Position numbers and translations under genes: made by a program. Shown here one piece after another: positions 1 to 11,424 of a stretch of 64,000 nt of DNA. The notes under the pieces were generated by a model that was given only the letters and a program-made list of their open reading frames with translations, was not told the DNA's origin and made no database searches. Numbering within the stretch: position 1 is the first letter of the stretch; every line of letters begins with the position of its first letter. The stretch comes from Trichodelitschia bisporula (Eukaryota > Ascomycota > Dothideomycetes > Phaeotrichales > Phaeotrichaceae), in assembly GCA_010356995.1 (NCBI GenBank), contig ML996698.1:369923-433922 (forward strand). Direction: 5' to 3'.

Positions 1-495
1 TCTGGCTGTGGCTGACATGACTCGTGGCTGATCGGCGGTTGGCCTGGACGTCGTCACACCAAGGGCCGACCATCGTGAAATATCAGTGTGCTCCTTTCAA
101 GGATACTATGTCGAGAGTAGCAATAAATCTACCCTTTTCCATGATGCTATGCCAGGCTGGTGTTCAAAGGATTCGTGCCCAAAGAACCGCCACTGTCTCG
201 GTTCATCATAATCAGAGAGCTCTGCGCGTCTCAAACGAAGACCAAGTGCCCAGCAGACGCGCCCCCGTTAACGGCTAAGAGATGCTTCTCTCAGAAGCAC
301 GCCGCGCACGTAATGTGAGATGTGCATTTCAACGCTTGCAAGCGGGATAAAACCAAACGTAATATGAAAGGCGGGCACCAAAGCCCATCCATTTAACACC
401 ACATCTAAGAACGAACGCCCAGAGGGGGTATCTCAACGCAGGATTTAAACGCCACAAACGAAAGCTCTAGCGGGGCACCATCAGCACACCCACCC
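1..495. other. Gene-free left edge
   Basis: No open frame here has a recognisable domain or a convincing splice structure. The stretch lies downstream of the shugoshin stop codon and probably contains its 3' untranslated region on the minus strand. Confidence 0.5.
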
Positions 496-2620
496 TTACA
501 ACATCATACTCCGTCGGCGGGCCGCTGCTCTATCCCCACGACTAGTCGCCTCAGCAGCCTCACTCTTTACCCGTGCCTCCACTGCGTTCTTCACACCCTC
601 CCTCATCCTCATCTCCGCAGCCGGATTCGATGAGTGCCGCCGCGACCCCCGCCCCTTAACCGACGCCCGCTCCTCTACAGGGCTCGAGTCATCGAAGTCG
701 AAGATCGCAAGACTAGCCCGCTTCTGCTCCTCGTCTCCCGAGAGGAATGGATCGGAGGAGGCATGTTCAGCAGGCGGAGCTGCCACTGACGCCGGTCGCG
801 CCGACTTGCGCCGCTCACTCGCGAGCTTGACGATCTGATGCGCCGCGGCAGCCTGCGCGTTGAGCTCGCGCTGCGACTTATTCTCCTTCGCCGCGGCCGC
901 GGGCTGCTCCTCAGCCTCGGTCTGAACCGGCCCACGCGCCTCGCTCCTCTTGCTCAGCGGACTCGCAGGCTCCGGCTGATCAAGGGGCGCGGCAGACACG
1001 GACCGCGTCGACAGCCCGGGCAGCGCCTTCCAGGTGTCGCTGTCACTGTCTCCGGGCTCCTTCTTCACGACGGTGCGAATGCTGAGCGGTTTGCCGTCTT
1101 TGCCGACCGCGTCGAGAAGTTCCTTCGTCGGACGCCGCATCTTGCTGATCAGATTCGGCTCTGCGTAGTTCACGGCTGCGCGGGCGCGGCGGCCCGGGCG
1201 ACCGTTGGCTTCGGTGGTGGCGTGCGGGTTGAGTTCGGTGGGTGGGGGGGTGTCTTTAGGGCCGGAGCGGGTGGAGGGTTGGGTGGAGGGGGGCGAGATG
1301 AAGTCTGCAGGGGCGGGCGTCTTGGGGTGGAGGTTCGCGGCTTGCGCAGGCTCTTTGAACTGTTCTGGTGGCGGAATTCGAATGCTGAGCGCAGCGGCAT
1401 GTTCGGTGCGAGATTTGGGACGAGGCCGCGCTGACACGATCGGCTTCTTACCCGGAGGCTTTTCGTTGGCTGCCGCCTTCGTTGGCTTCTGGGGAGACAC
1501 GATTGGATCGGTGTTGACGGTTTCTGTAGATAGTTAGAAAATATACGAGAAATATGGACATGGATCAACGCACTCTCGCCTAACGCCTTTCTAGATATGG
1601 TGACGACACGGATGCCATCCTCGTTGACGACCAGCTTGCGCTCCTCCGCTGCCTTCGGTCTGGCATCAGACACAGACTGAGCAGGCTTATCTGCTGCGCC
1701 TTTGCGACTGAACGTAAACTCAACAGGAACGGAAGAATCCAGTTTCGGCTCGTCATCCCTCGCGCCCAGCTTTCGCTTCGATCCTGCTCGGACAGGCGCC
1801 TGCTCCGTTTTTTTCGCACCGTTATCATCCTCAATGCGCTCAGGAGGGGAGTTAAAGACGGCCATCCGCTTGATAGCTAGCTTCTGATGGACATCTCTGC
1901 GCTTTCCTCGAGTTTCGATGTTGGCGGAGAGTTGCGATGCCAACGCATCCGCATCCGGTTCCCTTTCGCAGGGGTCAACTTGCGGCTCGGGATCGTACTT
2001 GATCGGCTCTTCGTCGTGGAAGTGCCCGATCGGAGGAGGCCCGAGGTCTGGTGATTCCAGTGCCTCATCTGTGAGACGCTGAATCTCCTCAGCACTGCTG
2101 GAATTAGCCAATGCAGACACTGCCATTTGGGACACTGACTTTAGGGTACTGCGCGGATAGTGCTTGTCCTCACGGATGGTGGGCAGCTTCCCATCCTCTC
2201 CGCCCTGAGACATTCCGTGCTCGCCCCTCCGATGCCGAGGCGCAACGGCTGTCTTCACCCTATCTGGCGTCTGCGAGGTATCCAGCTCTGACAACAGTCT
2301 TCCCATCTCTTTCACTTGCGCTTCAAGCTGTTCCTTGATATTGAAAACAACGTTGCGCTTTGCGACGCCTTCCAGCTCCACGCGAATCTGGTTGATTTCC
2401 TCCCTGAGTGCAAGGTTATCCGTAAGGAGGCGAGACACTTCATCCTCAAGGCAGCGTATTCGGATTGACTGAGTCGAATTCGCCTTCGCAAGCTCGCGAT
2501 TCTGCCTGATGAAGCGTTTTCGAACTGTATCATCTCAGCAACCAGACATGCCTCGGAAGAAAACAACCTACGGATGTCAATAGAATCGGGCGCTGAAAAC
2601 GCCTCGTTTAAGCGCGCCAT
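496..2620 (-). CDS. SGO1: Shugoshin, centromeric cohesion protector
   Basis: Exons (minus strand) 2620-2572, 2524-1574 and 1523-496 give 675 aa. Residues about 17-75 form the Shugoshin N-terminal coiled coil, with the signature RKRFIRQNRELAKANSTQS appearing only after the 47-nt first intron is removed. Residues about 440-474 hold the basic SGO C-terminal motif (NYAEPNL, then KMRRPTKELLDAV), which in the family binds phosphorylated histone H2A. Shugoshins recruit PP2A to pericentromeres and protect cohesin. The middle is acidic and disordered, and a KEN triplet near residue 546 is a possible APC/C degron. Intron 2 (50 nt, GTGCGT...TCTAAC...CAG) restores phase. The start ATG opens the coiled coil. 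The gene is divergent from Dad2 across 348 bp. Family assignment is firm because both diagnostic ends are present. Confidence 0.93.
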
Positions 2621-2968
2621 TGCGGAAATGCAGTTTCGCGAATACTGTAAGTTGGTGAAGAATAGGGAAGTCGAAGGGTCGTACGCATCTGCGCTGGCGC
2701 TGGTGATGGAGAGATCGGGACGAGATACGAAATCGTGAAGGAAGAAGTGAGGGCTGGGCCGGGAACTGGTGTGGCGGCGCCGATAAACAATCAATGCGTC
2801 TTCATGGCAACCAGGCCCGGACCAATCACGCAGCTTCGTAGCACGTGGATGACGCGGGAACGCGGGACAATCTTGGCGCGTCTTCTTCCCCAGCACTTTG
2901 ACCCTGGATCAACAGTCACAGCATCTCGTCAGTCTTGCCCTCAATCACCGTCGAATCTTGTTCCCATC
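2621..2968. promoter_or_regulatory. Shared divergent promoter of shugoshin and Dad2 with three ACGCG cores
   Basis: The 348 bp between the two start codons is the only room for both promoters. ACGCG cores lie at 2852-2856 and 2860-2864 on the plus strand and at 2877-2881 on the minus strand, all within 30 bp. ACGCG is the core of the MluI cell-cycle box bound by MBF-type APSES factors in yeasts. Use by the local factor is inference. Confidence 0.4.
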
Positions 2969-3472
2969 ATGTCGTACAGCCGACCGATTCCTTCGCATTT
3001 GCGCTCCCAGTCAATGGGCCCGCCCTCCACTGGCCAGTCTCCCGCTCTGCTGGCGCGCATCGAGGAGAAGAAGGCGGAGCTGGCGCATCTCAAGGAGCTT
3101 CAAGCACTCAGCGCGGGACTCGCGGATCAAATGCAGATGCTGGAGCAGAAGCTTTCAACGCTGAGTGACGGGACGGAAGGTTAGTAGCCCAGGGGTTGAA
3201 CTTCAGCCTCGCTTACCACTGCAGCTGTTGCTACTGTCCTCTCCAACTGGCACCATGTCCTGCGCACCATCTCTATGGCCTCCAGTACGTCGTTCTCGCT
3301 CCTCGTCAGGGGCAACATCGTGCTAATAATTCTAGGCAAACTTGCAAAGCCGAAGGACGATGATACCAAACGTGACGATGCCGAGGTGCCTCTGCCTCAA
3401 ACTCTAGTGCGCATTCCGACGCAGCATGCGGGATTGATTGCACAAACCACATCGGGCAGCAATGATGAGTAG
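2969..3472 (+). CDS. DAD2: DASH complex subunit Dad2
   Basis: Exons 2969-3179, 3225-3284 and 3336-3472 give 135 aa. The DASH complex rings kinetochore microtubules and couples chromosomes to depolymerising ends. The N-terminal half is a coiled coil typical of Dad2 (ARIEEKKAEL, then LSAGLADQM and LEQKLSTLSDGTE). It continues over the first splice into AVATVLSNWHHVLRTIS, and the C-terminal block LPQTLVRIPTQHA is also characteristic. Both introns are short (45 and 51 nt) and phase-consistent, joining at GAG and ASS. The length matches the family. It shares a promoter region with shugoshin, another mitotic segregation gene. No anomalies were seen. Confidence 0.93.
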
Positions 3473-4153
3473 TCGAATTATTTCGGACGCGAATGAGATG
3501 GAACCTCCAATGTCTGTCCTTGCGTAAGGATCACTTGGGATTTAGCTTAGCTCCCGGTGTCGTCGGATGGCATCGTACCGACGACCAGCGCACTGGAAAC
3601 CGTGATGAATTCCGGTATACGGCGTTGAGCCTAGGCGTGGTCCTCATAGCTAGAAGATGTCGGTTACTGCAAGGCCACGGCGCTTCCCGGGTGCACTGAA
3701 GCTGGGGCGTGACTTCCTCTACTGAACAGAGATGGGACGCTCCTTGAAGAGCGTTTTGGAAGAGCAACCAAGCTTTTTGTTTTGCGGGTCCTGTGGCTCG
3801 ATAGGAGGAGCGATCACCGGGCAGTATGGAAGTTCTACATAGATCAAGCTTTACGTCGAAATGGGGAGAATATAGAGATCTACCTACATCCGTACCTATG
3901 TGCTTGAATCTGTAGTCGCATGCAATCTGATGAAGGACACAAACGTGTGTGGCTTTAGAGCCAAGCTTTGCGGCCGGTGTGCGGAGGGAGGCGGGGGGGC
4001 GGTGGTGGCCAATGCGGAGGCTGGAGCCTCAGCCCACTATGCCTGCGTCAGGCTCACTTTTGTCGGTTTGCGACGCCTGCTGGAGGCAGCTTCGAGTGAC
4101 TTCACACCTCGCACCTCCCTCACCTCTTCAACTCCCATCCACCTCTTCGCGAT
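3473..4153. other. Intergenic, Dad2 3' end to NCBP3-like promoter
   Basis: No gene is supported. A G-rich run near 3985-4010 and a C/T-rich leader just before the next start codon are the only visible compositional features. Confidence 0.5.
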
Positions 4154-5726
4154 ATGGATACCTCAAACATGGCCATGGAGGACTATTCGGGCGTTGACGA
4201 TATGGATATCGATATGGACATCGATATGCGCATTGACACAACCTACGAACAGCCTGAAGCCCAGCAATTGGTGGGGTTACCCTCTCAAAGTCCATTTCAT
4301 ACTATTGCAGCAACGGCTGACATATACTTCCGTACAGGGAATGACCTACTTCGACAACGAGGACACTAGACACGACACTGCTGAACACGCGAACCTTGGA
4401 CCACAGTCTGCGCCGGACAAGGTCCACATCCTTGGATTGGACAACCTCGATACCGACGCGCTGCAGGCCTATGTACGCGAATACACTGACTTTGAGCGCT
4501 TCGTGACTGTTGAATGGATCAACGATACGTCCGCGAATCTGCGCTATGACTCCTCAGATGCTGCGTTTGACGCCCTTGTCCGGTTTACGGACAGCTCTGT
4601 TGATCCTTCGCACCTTGGCCCCCAACAGCTCCGCCGTGCGAGACCGCATCCTTCATACGCAGAAGTGATACTATACGTACGTCAAGCCACAACAGCCGAC
4701 GTGAAGCAAAAACGCGCCCACGAAGCGAGCCGTTTCTATCTGCTCCATCCGGAAAAGGATCCTCATGAACGTCGTCGGCAACAGCCCACCCAGCGCAAGC
4801 CGGCTTCAAGGAACGAATCAGATTTCAGCAAACGTCGCTTCGATGACCGGGAGCATTCTCGTAGACGGGCCCGCGACACCTTTGCCGACACAATGTACGA
4901 CGAAGCGATGATTACAACCGAGGGAGGAAGCGATGGATCGACATCAGACTCTGGGCGTCGGAAACGGGCACGCTTTGGTGGACGCCGGGGTGGACGGGAT
5001 CGCAGTGCATCTCCGATGCGTTCCAGGACTCGTAGTGCAGACGGACGGCGCGCCCGGCAGCGCAGCCCTCGTCCTTTCACGCGCCTGAATGCGGGTAAGG
5101 AGCTGTTTGGCTCTGGAGCCGAGGCTCCAAGCACCCTGAAGGCCAACCAGGGAAAGGAACTCTTCGCAGCCGGACACGTCCGCGCTCTCAAGACTGCTTT
5201 GGGCACAAATGAGCTTTTCCCCGAGAAGACAGCAACCCGTGCTAAAGAGCTGTTCCCGCAAACCAAAGAGCTATTTCCCGCAGAGAAGGAGCTGTTCCCG
5301 GAGAAGATCGCGGATAGCAAACCAAAGGAGCTCTTCCCGCACAAAACAGCCACCAGCAACCACCGTCGGACCGGCGCCGTGGATGCTACGAGCCTGAACG
5401 TGAAAGGTGCTGGTGAGAACCGGCAGTCTCGAGCGCAGTCAGAACGCTTGACTGACCGTCCTGTCCTTGCTGGATCTGGCCGGAGCCTCGAGGAACGGAT
5501 AACAGGGAGGGATGGGGCGGCCGATCTCCATATACTCGGTGCCGCTCGTCAGCCTGGATTCTCAGTCAAGGGTGCTGCCACACGTGACAGCGACGATATA
5601 AACATCAAAGGCTCTGCTCCTGCCGCGTCCAGGGAGCTATTCCCGGAGAAGATGGGGGCTGGATTCGGAACGAAGATCAAGGGACGGGGAGCGCCGAGAC
5701 GTCGCGCAGAGGACATGTTTGGCTAG
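4154..5726 (+). CDS. NCBP3-like RNA-binding protein with ELF(P) repeats
   Basis: Exons 4154-4270 and 4338-5726 give 501 aa. After a short N-terminus with MDID repeats, residues about 60-140 form the fungal DUF2414/NCBP3 RRM-like domain (KVHILGLDNL, VEWINDTSANLRYDSS). Metazoan NCBP3 is a cap-binding, mRNA-export-linked protein. The middle is Arg/Ser-rich and basic, as in nuclear RNA-binding proteins. The C-terminal 240 residues carry eight copies of an ELF motif, most as KELFP, followed by five glycine motifs such as NVKGA, HILGA and NIKGS. The intron (67 nt) is phase 0 and uses the TACAG acceptor. In-frame upstream codons before 4154 lack an equivalent conserved start. Function in cap binding is inferred from the domain only. 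Confidence 0.8.
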
Positions 5727-6118
5727 CCGCCGGGGAACGAAGTCTAGAAAAGACAATGCGAATATGAGCCACGGCTCGTGATGGATTGGCGTTTGGTATG
5801 GGGCATCTGGCGTTGGGGCATGACAGACTGAGATACGATCGTGCAAGGCGTGGGAGAAGGGCTATAGGATTGATGGTGTACCCTCGTTGGTGATATAAGT
5901 TCCAGCGTATACGAACGATACTGTGCTATAATGGACGAAGAAGTCAACCGGTCAGGCTCTGTTGACGAAAGGATTCATCCACTCAATCTCCTCCATTCAC
6001 GAACGATTTGCTTCGCGTTAGCGTCGTTTTGATCATCCTGTCGTCCTCATCCTACCTCATTTCTCATACTCCTTGGTCTGAGAGTATTTAGCACAAACGG
6101 TTTCCGTTTCATCAAATC
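5727..6118. other. Intergenic upstream of tRNA-Gly
   Basis: Presumably the 3' end of the NCBP3-like transcript and the 5' flank of the tRNA. Nothing else is recognised. Confidence 0.5.
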
Positions 6119-6205
6119 GCGTTCGTAGTCTAGTGGTTAGGATAACTGCCTTCCATGTTTCCTGGATGTCAGCAGTTGACCCGAGTTCGAATCTCGGCGG
6201 ACGCA
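6119..6205 (+). tRNA. tRNA-Gly (anticodon TCC) with a 15-nt intron
   Basis: The acceptor stem GCGTTCG pairs with CGGACGC over 7 bp including one G-T pair. The D arm reads TAGTCTAGTGGTTAGGAT. The anticodon stem ACTGC/GCAGT encloses a loop with anticodon TCC at 6152-6154. The T arm is CCGAG-TTCGAAT-CTCGG, and the discriminator is A6205. The anticodon loop is 15 nt too long; placing an intron at 6156-6170, one base 3' of the anticodon (the canonical nuclear position), restores a normal loop. Mature length is about 72 nt before CCA addition. Confidence 0.93.
6156..6170 (+). other. tRNA-Gly intron
   Basis: Fifteen bases inserted after position 37 of the anticodon loop, removed by tRNA splicing endonuclease in other fungi. 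Confidence 0.8.
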
Positions 6206-6231
6206 TGGAATTTGGACTCTGTCTGGATCAT

Positions 6232-6240
6232 CATTTTTTT
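6232..6240 (+). terminator. RNA polymerase III T-run terminator of tRNA-Gly
   Basis: A run of at least eight T residues lies about 27 bp after the tRNA 3' end, a standard Pol III stop. Confidence 0.7.
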
Positions 6241-6900
6241 TGCTCATTCAGTGGCTTCGCAGTGTCGAAATATGTTGACTGTTACTCTAAAGGGTCACCC
6301 GAAGAGGTCGTGGCTTCCTCCATCCGCAAAAACACCCAGGCAAGGCGGCCACGTTTTTTCCAATGATCCTTGACCCTTTCTCAACCCTTATTGTGTATCC
6401 GACCACGCAGATAGTCGCCCGAGTTGCGGCCAAAGCGGGGCTGAACTCCCGAACGTTGAGCTTCAGCTGAGATATCCATCCCGCCCCTTCCGTCACTTCA
6501 CCCGGTGACATTCATACTGTAGGGTCCCTTGTCCTTAGGATATATTGCAATATACCGTTCGTCATAGCATCGCGATTTGTATCCCGAACTTCCTCCGACT
6601 AGCTACATGATGAATGCACGGCGCAATGACGTGCATGAGGGCGTGCCACCTATCCGCCTTTCACCAAAATGCGGGTACAAATGCGAAGACGAACAGCACC
6701 CCGCACTCCCCGCATCTCACTCCCGCACCCCAGTGCCGATATCCTAGTGTTTTCTAGATCAAGTGGCGCTTATCCCCAGGCATCATCGAGCGGAACCATT
6801 CCGTTCAGCGTTGGTTGGCGAACTGTTAAGAGTCGTTGGTGCAGACATCAGCCACTTCTTCAAATCCTTTTATTTCTTTTGTTGATACCCCTTGTCCGCG
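6241..6900. other. Promoter region of the flavin monooxygenase, with a 14-bp palindrome
   Basis: No gene is supported. A perfect 14-bp palindrome, TATATTGCAATATA, lies at 6541-6554, about 350 bp before the monooxygenase ATG. It could be a dimeric regulator site or chance in AT-rich DNA. Confidence 0.35.
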
Positions 6901-8883
6901 ATGGCCATAGAAACAGATGTCCTGATCGTTGGGAGTGGCTCGGCTGGCCTCTGCGCCGCCGTCTGGCTGGCCCGGAGAGGCATCGATTTCCACATCATTG
7001 AGAAGCGGGACGGGCCTCTGCGCATCGGACAGGCGGATGGAGTCCAGTGCCGTACCGTGGAAGTGTTTGAGAGTTTTGGGATGCGCGATGAGATGGTCAA
7101 GCACGCGTATTGGGTTAACGAAGTGTGCTTTTGGTCCGTCGAGTGCCATCCAGAGACGGGCGAGGAGTTCCCGGATCGCATTTGGCGGACGGACAGGACG
7201 GCCGATGTGGCCCCTGGGTTGTCGTGGCAGCCTCATGTTATTCTCAACCAGGCGAGGCTGAATGAGCTGCTGATTGGGGATATCGAAAAGCATTCGAGCC
7301 GGCAAATTGAATATGACGCTGCGGCGACGGCTGTTGAGGTCAACAGCGAGGAGGCTGGCGACCACTCCGCCCGAGCTGTCACCGTTAAGGCGAGTAAGAA
7401 TGGTGAAGAGCAGGTGTACAGAGCGAAGTATGTTTTGGTAAGTTGCAGGGCTGATATTGGAAAAGGTATTCGCTGAACAACAGGCTTGTGACGGCGCCCA
7501 TAGCACCATCCGCAAATCGCTCGGATATAAAATGATCGGCGATTCCACCGATGTCGTCTGGGGTGTCATGGACATCTTCCCCGTCACGGATTTCCCCGAC
7601 ATTCGGAAGAAGGTCTCCATCAGGTCGGATGCCGGCAACCTGCTCATCATCCCGCGAGAAGGCGACGCTATGGTCCGGTTCTACCTGCAGCTCCCCGATG
7701 GAACGGCGGCCAAGTCTGTTAGGTTAGAAGACCTTCATGAAACAGCGCGCAAGATCCTCTCGCAGTATACCCTAGAGATCAAGTCAACGTTTTGGTGGTC
7801 TGCGTACTCCATCGGACAGCGGCTGGCCGACCACTTCTCCAAGGACGACCGTGTGTTTTTGACCGGTGATGCGTGCCATACACATTCACCTAAGGCCGGT
7901 CAGGGGATGAACTTGAGTTTACAGGACGGCTACAACATCGGCTGGAAGCTTGCTGCGATTCTGAAAGGCGAAGCTCCTCCATCGTTGCTAAAGACGTATA
8001 ACCTTGAGCGCGAGAAGACGGCGTCTGATCTCATCGATTTTGATCGCGAGTTGTCAAAACTGTTTTCCACAAAAGCAAAGGAGCACCGAGACGTTGTGGC
8101 GAAGCAGTTCAGCGACTACTTCATCAGGTCTGGAAAGTACACTGCCGGCTTGACGACCACATATGAGGACTCGAGCATCACGAATGCCAAAGTGAGTTCT
8201 CAGGAACTTGCCAAAAATGTCACTGTTGGAATGCGCTTCCCGAGTGCCCAGGTTGTGCGGTTCTCTGACGCCCGCGCGAAGCAGCTCGCCCGGCACTTGC
8301 AAGCGGATGGTCGTTGGAGAATCATAGTCTTTGGCGGTGACGTTGACAATGCAGATTGCCAGGAGAGACTCGAGAAGGTACGAGGCTCCGTTACTGAGAT
8401 ATCTTTTGGACCTTTGGTACTAATCCCTGTCTAGTTTTCTGACTTCCTCACCTCGAAGTCGTCTCCGATCGTCAAGTTCACGCCTCGCGGCGCAGATCCT
8501 GATGAGTTTATTGAGCCAGTCCTTGTGCTTTGCGGCAGCAGGAGAAACCTCGATGACAACGTTGTAAATGAGCGTTGGAGCATACCCGAAGTTTTCTATC
8601 CAGTGAAGAAGCCATTCCAGATGCGGGGTAAGAAGACAAGCAGTCAGTCCATGAATTCCGCTGATTTGGACCAGATCCTCACAAGGTATACGTTGACGAC
8701 GAGAGCTACAACTATGGCCACGGCCATGCGTACGAAACTCTCGGCGTGGACCCGAATGTCGGGGCTGTTGTCGTGGTTCGACCGGACCAGTACGTGTCCA
8801 TGGTCACGTCTTTGGACGATCACGATGGAGTTGCACACTTCTTCGAAGGCTACGTGGGATCGCAAGCTTCTACCAATAGTTAA
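6901..8883 (+). CDS. FAD-dependent monooxygenase, phenol 2-monooxygenase type
   Basis: Exons 6901-7437, 7484-8377, 8435-8627 and 8675-8883 give 610 aa, the usual size of aromatic hydroxylases of the phenol 2-monooxygenase group. The N-terminus has the Rossmann dinucleotide motif (VGSGSAGL). The DG motif follows the first splice (ACDGAHSTIRK), and the second FAD motif is FLTGDACHTHSPKAGQGMN. The C-terminus holds the thioredoxin-like dimerisation domain with VYVDDESY and VVVRPDQYVS, visible only when the 47-nt third intron is removed. Such enzymes use NADPH and O2 to hydroxylate phenolic rings. The substrate cannot be told, and no catabolic cluster surrounds it. It is convergent with the next gene. 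Confidence 0.87.
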
Positions 8884-9486
8884 GTGCTCTGTTAGATAAT
8901 GAAAGTGCTGTTTGAAACATAGACACTCCTGTGCGTTGCTTTGTTCGTTCGCTCCTTGTGACATATGATTTCCGATCCATCTTAACAGCATAGGCCGGAT
9001 GACTTTCGAAACCCCGGGCTTCATACCAGAAACTGGACTATGCAGCCCTTCGAACAGCTCCTCGCACGCGCCTCTAAGAAACTTCACGACGTACGCACAG
9101 GTTTCATTTCTGGAATTGCCCTCATAGATCTCAGCTTGGGTGGTAATAGCATCTCTCGTCTTGGATTAGGCATCAAATACACAGTCACGTCCGTCACCCT
9201 GTAACCAAAGCGACATTGCCGCCGTCTAAGTCTTTCGGTCTCTGGGTCAGGGGTATCCAAACAATGAGAAGGACGCCTCGGGCTCACGATTCAATCATCA
9301 ATTGTCACGACATCAGTATCAGCACCATAATTCGTAAAGACTAAACGTTTTGTTGGGTATCTCTGCTAGAACGCTAAGATAAAACATGCCTCAGGAATCA
9401 TGCGCCATCCCATGTCTCAGCTGCAGTACTAGAAGAAAGGTACCACTGGAATGAGAACACGCTTCCGCAAGAGTTCTTTCTGCAGC
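8884..9486. other. Convergent intergenic spacer
   Basis: Lies between the 3' ends of the monooxygenase and the coiled-coil gene. Short frames on both strands lack domains or splice signals. No gene is seen. Confidence 0.5.
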
Positions 9487-10962
9487 CTAGTTCTCCTTGT
9501 CGGGGGAGGACAAGCGGCAGCGCTTCGTAAACTTGTCCTGGGCAAGGTTCTCGTCGTCGATCTCAAACTTCCGCTTGAGCTTGTCATTCTTGAGCTTAAG
9601 GCGGGCACGTTTTGTCTGTGCATCCCTGATGGCGTTGCGGAGGTCTTCAATACGAGCCTGAAGCCGAGCGTTATCAGACTGTTTGTTCGAGGCAGCTTGA
9701 TCGAGCTGGGCGATCCGGGTGCGAAGCTGAGCGTTGTAAGACTGTTTGTTCGAGGCAGCTTGATTGAGCTGGGCGATCCGGGCGCGAAGGTGGAAATTCT
9801 CAGCTTCGGTCGTGGCCAGGGCTCCGAGTTGCTCGTGAAAACAAGCATTCTCTGCATTTGTGTTCGAAGCCGCCTGACGGAGTTCTTCAGCACGAGCGGC
9901 AAGGCCACCGATGGTCGCCTGAAGGCGAGCATTTTCGGCGTTGTTGGAAGAGACGACCCCACTCATATCCTGAGCATATGTCTGAAGGCGAGAGACCTCA
10001 GTGCTTGTCGTGGCGACGGTCTGGTTTAGGTTTGCGATCGCAGCGTTACTCTCTGCGACGGTCCGGTTCAGGTTTACAATATGCCCCCCAGGGTGAGCGT
10101 TCGCAGCGTTCTTGTCAGTGACGATCTTGTCGGTGTTGGAGATGAAAGCGCCGATTGTGGTGTCGATGTTAAGAGTGAACCGGTCAATGTGGTTGAACAG
10201 ATGACCTTGAGCGGCCATAGCATTGTTCACGAAGTTCATGAACATGTTGATAAGTTGAGCCTCCTGCTGGAGAAAGGTACGGCGAGAATCATCGATGGTC
10301 GAAGCGTTCTCACGCTCAAAGTTCCGCACGATCTGCTGGACTTGGGCGAAAATCGTCCTGATTTCTTCGACATCAACCTGCGCTTGCAAGCCCACATGAT
10401 GATGCTCCGCAGCCCTGTTCTCACGACGAGCGGTGTGTGACAACCAGCGGCAACGTTCAGCGGCAATAACCTCCTGGAAGCGGTCCTCAGCCTCCTGACG
10501 GACCTCCTCACGAACCTGGCGGCAGAGGATGGACACCTGTCCAGCTGCCCACTGGCGCGCCTGCTGCAGGATATCATCCATCCATTGGTGAGCAGCTGCA
10601 GTTCCGAACTTAGCTTCAGAAACCGAGATTAGGTGAGCCGCAGCTCCAAAGATCCGAGAAATATCATCCATGTTTGCGACGGCCCGGGGGTCCTCGATCT
10701 GGAGTAGCCGGTTTGCCGCAGTCACGCCATCGAGGACCTGCTGGCGGGCCAGGTGAAACTCCGGCTCCGACATCAGTATCTCCCCAGTGGGAAGAGGTGG
10801 AGCAGAGTCGCGCGTGATCACGGAAGCCGCTGGGGGGTTGATCGTGGGAGGAGCCGGTTCTAGGTCGTTAGCACCGTCATGAAGGATTAAAAGCATTTAT
10901 TGCAACTTACGGGGAACAAGCGTACGGAAAGCCCGCTTTGCGAGCTCAAGGAGAAGCAACAT
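9487..10962 (-). CDS. Coiled-coil protein with internal 21-residue repeats, function unknown
   Basis: Exons (minus) 10962-10911 and 10859-9487 give 474 aa. A 51-nt intron with textbook signals (GTAAGT, GCTAAC, CTAG) joins a short leader exon starting MLLLLELAKRAF. A start inside the intron at 10896 would also be open, but the splice signals are too good to ignore. Residues from about 230 to the end are a long Asn/Ala/Gln-rich coiled coil with a recurring QAASN..NA.L pattern. Two adjacent copies of a 21-residue unit (three heptads) are nearly identical. The C-terminus is basic and could act as a nuclear localisation signal. I recognise no family and it may be lineage-specific. It is divergent from the NatA gene. 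Confidence 0.7.
9666..9791. repeat. Tandem duplication, two 63-bp units
   Basis: Copies 9666-9728 and 9729-9791 match at about 58 of 63 positions by eye. The unit length is exactly three heptads, so duplication preserves both frame and coiled-coil register. Confidence 0.85.
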
Positions 10963-11424
10963 TTTTGGTAATGCTTTGCTTCTGGAAAATGGGTGGTTGA
11001 AAATTTAGGGGAAGACTGAAGGCAGTGTGTGTTGTGAGGAAGAGAGTGGAAAAGATGCTCAGTTTTTGGAATTGAAAGAGCCCCGTCGGCGGTTCACTCT
11101 TGGCATGGCTATTGTTGATGTAGCTATTGTCAGTCAATTTATTGTTCGCCGTGGAGTTTGGCTTGGTTCTGCCGTTAATCATCGCCCGCCTTCCCGTTGT
11201 CGAGTGTTTGATAGAAGTCGACGAGCATAGTTTCCCTCTTGGGACTAGCGTTGCCGACAATGCAAGCTAGCGCCACAACCTCCGCCAAGCCATGTGGCCG
11301 TGCCGCACTCGTCCAGCGGCATCGATTTTCGCAACGTCCACGTCTTGGAGCCCCAAGCCAAACTCGAAGCACATCCATCCGTTGCTATTACAACCGTTTA
11401 ACGTTTGATCTCCATTGTGTCAAA
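10963..11424. promoter_or_regulatory. Divergent promoter region, coiled-coil gene and NAA10
   Basis: A 462-bp region between two divergent start codons. No motif stands out. Confidence 0.4.
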
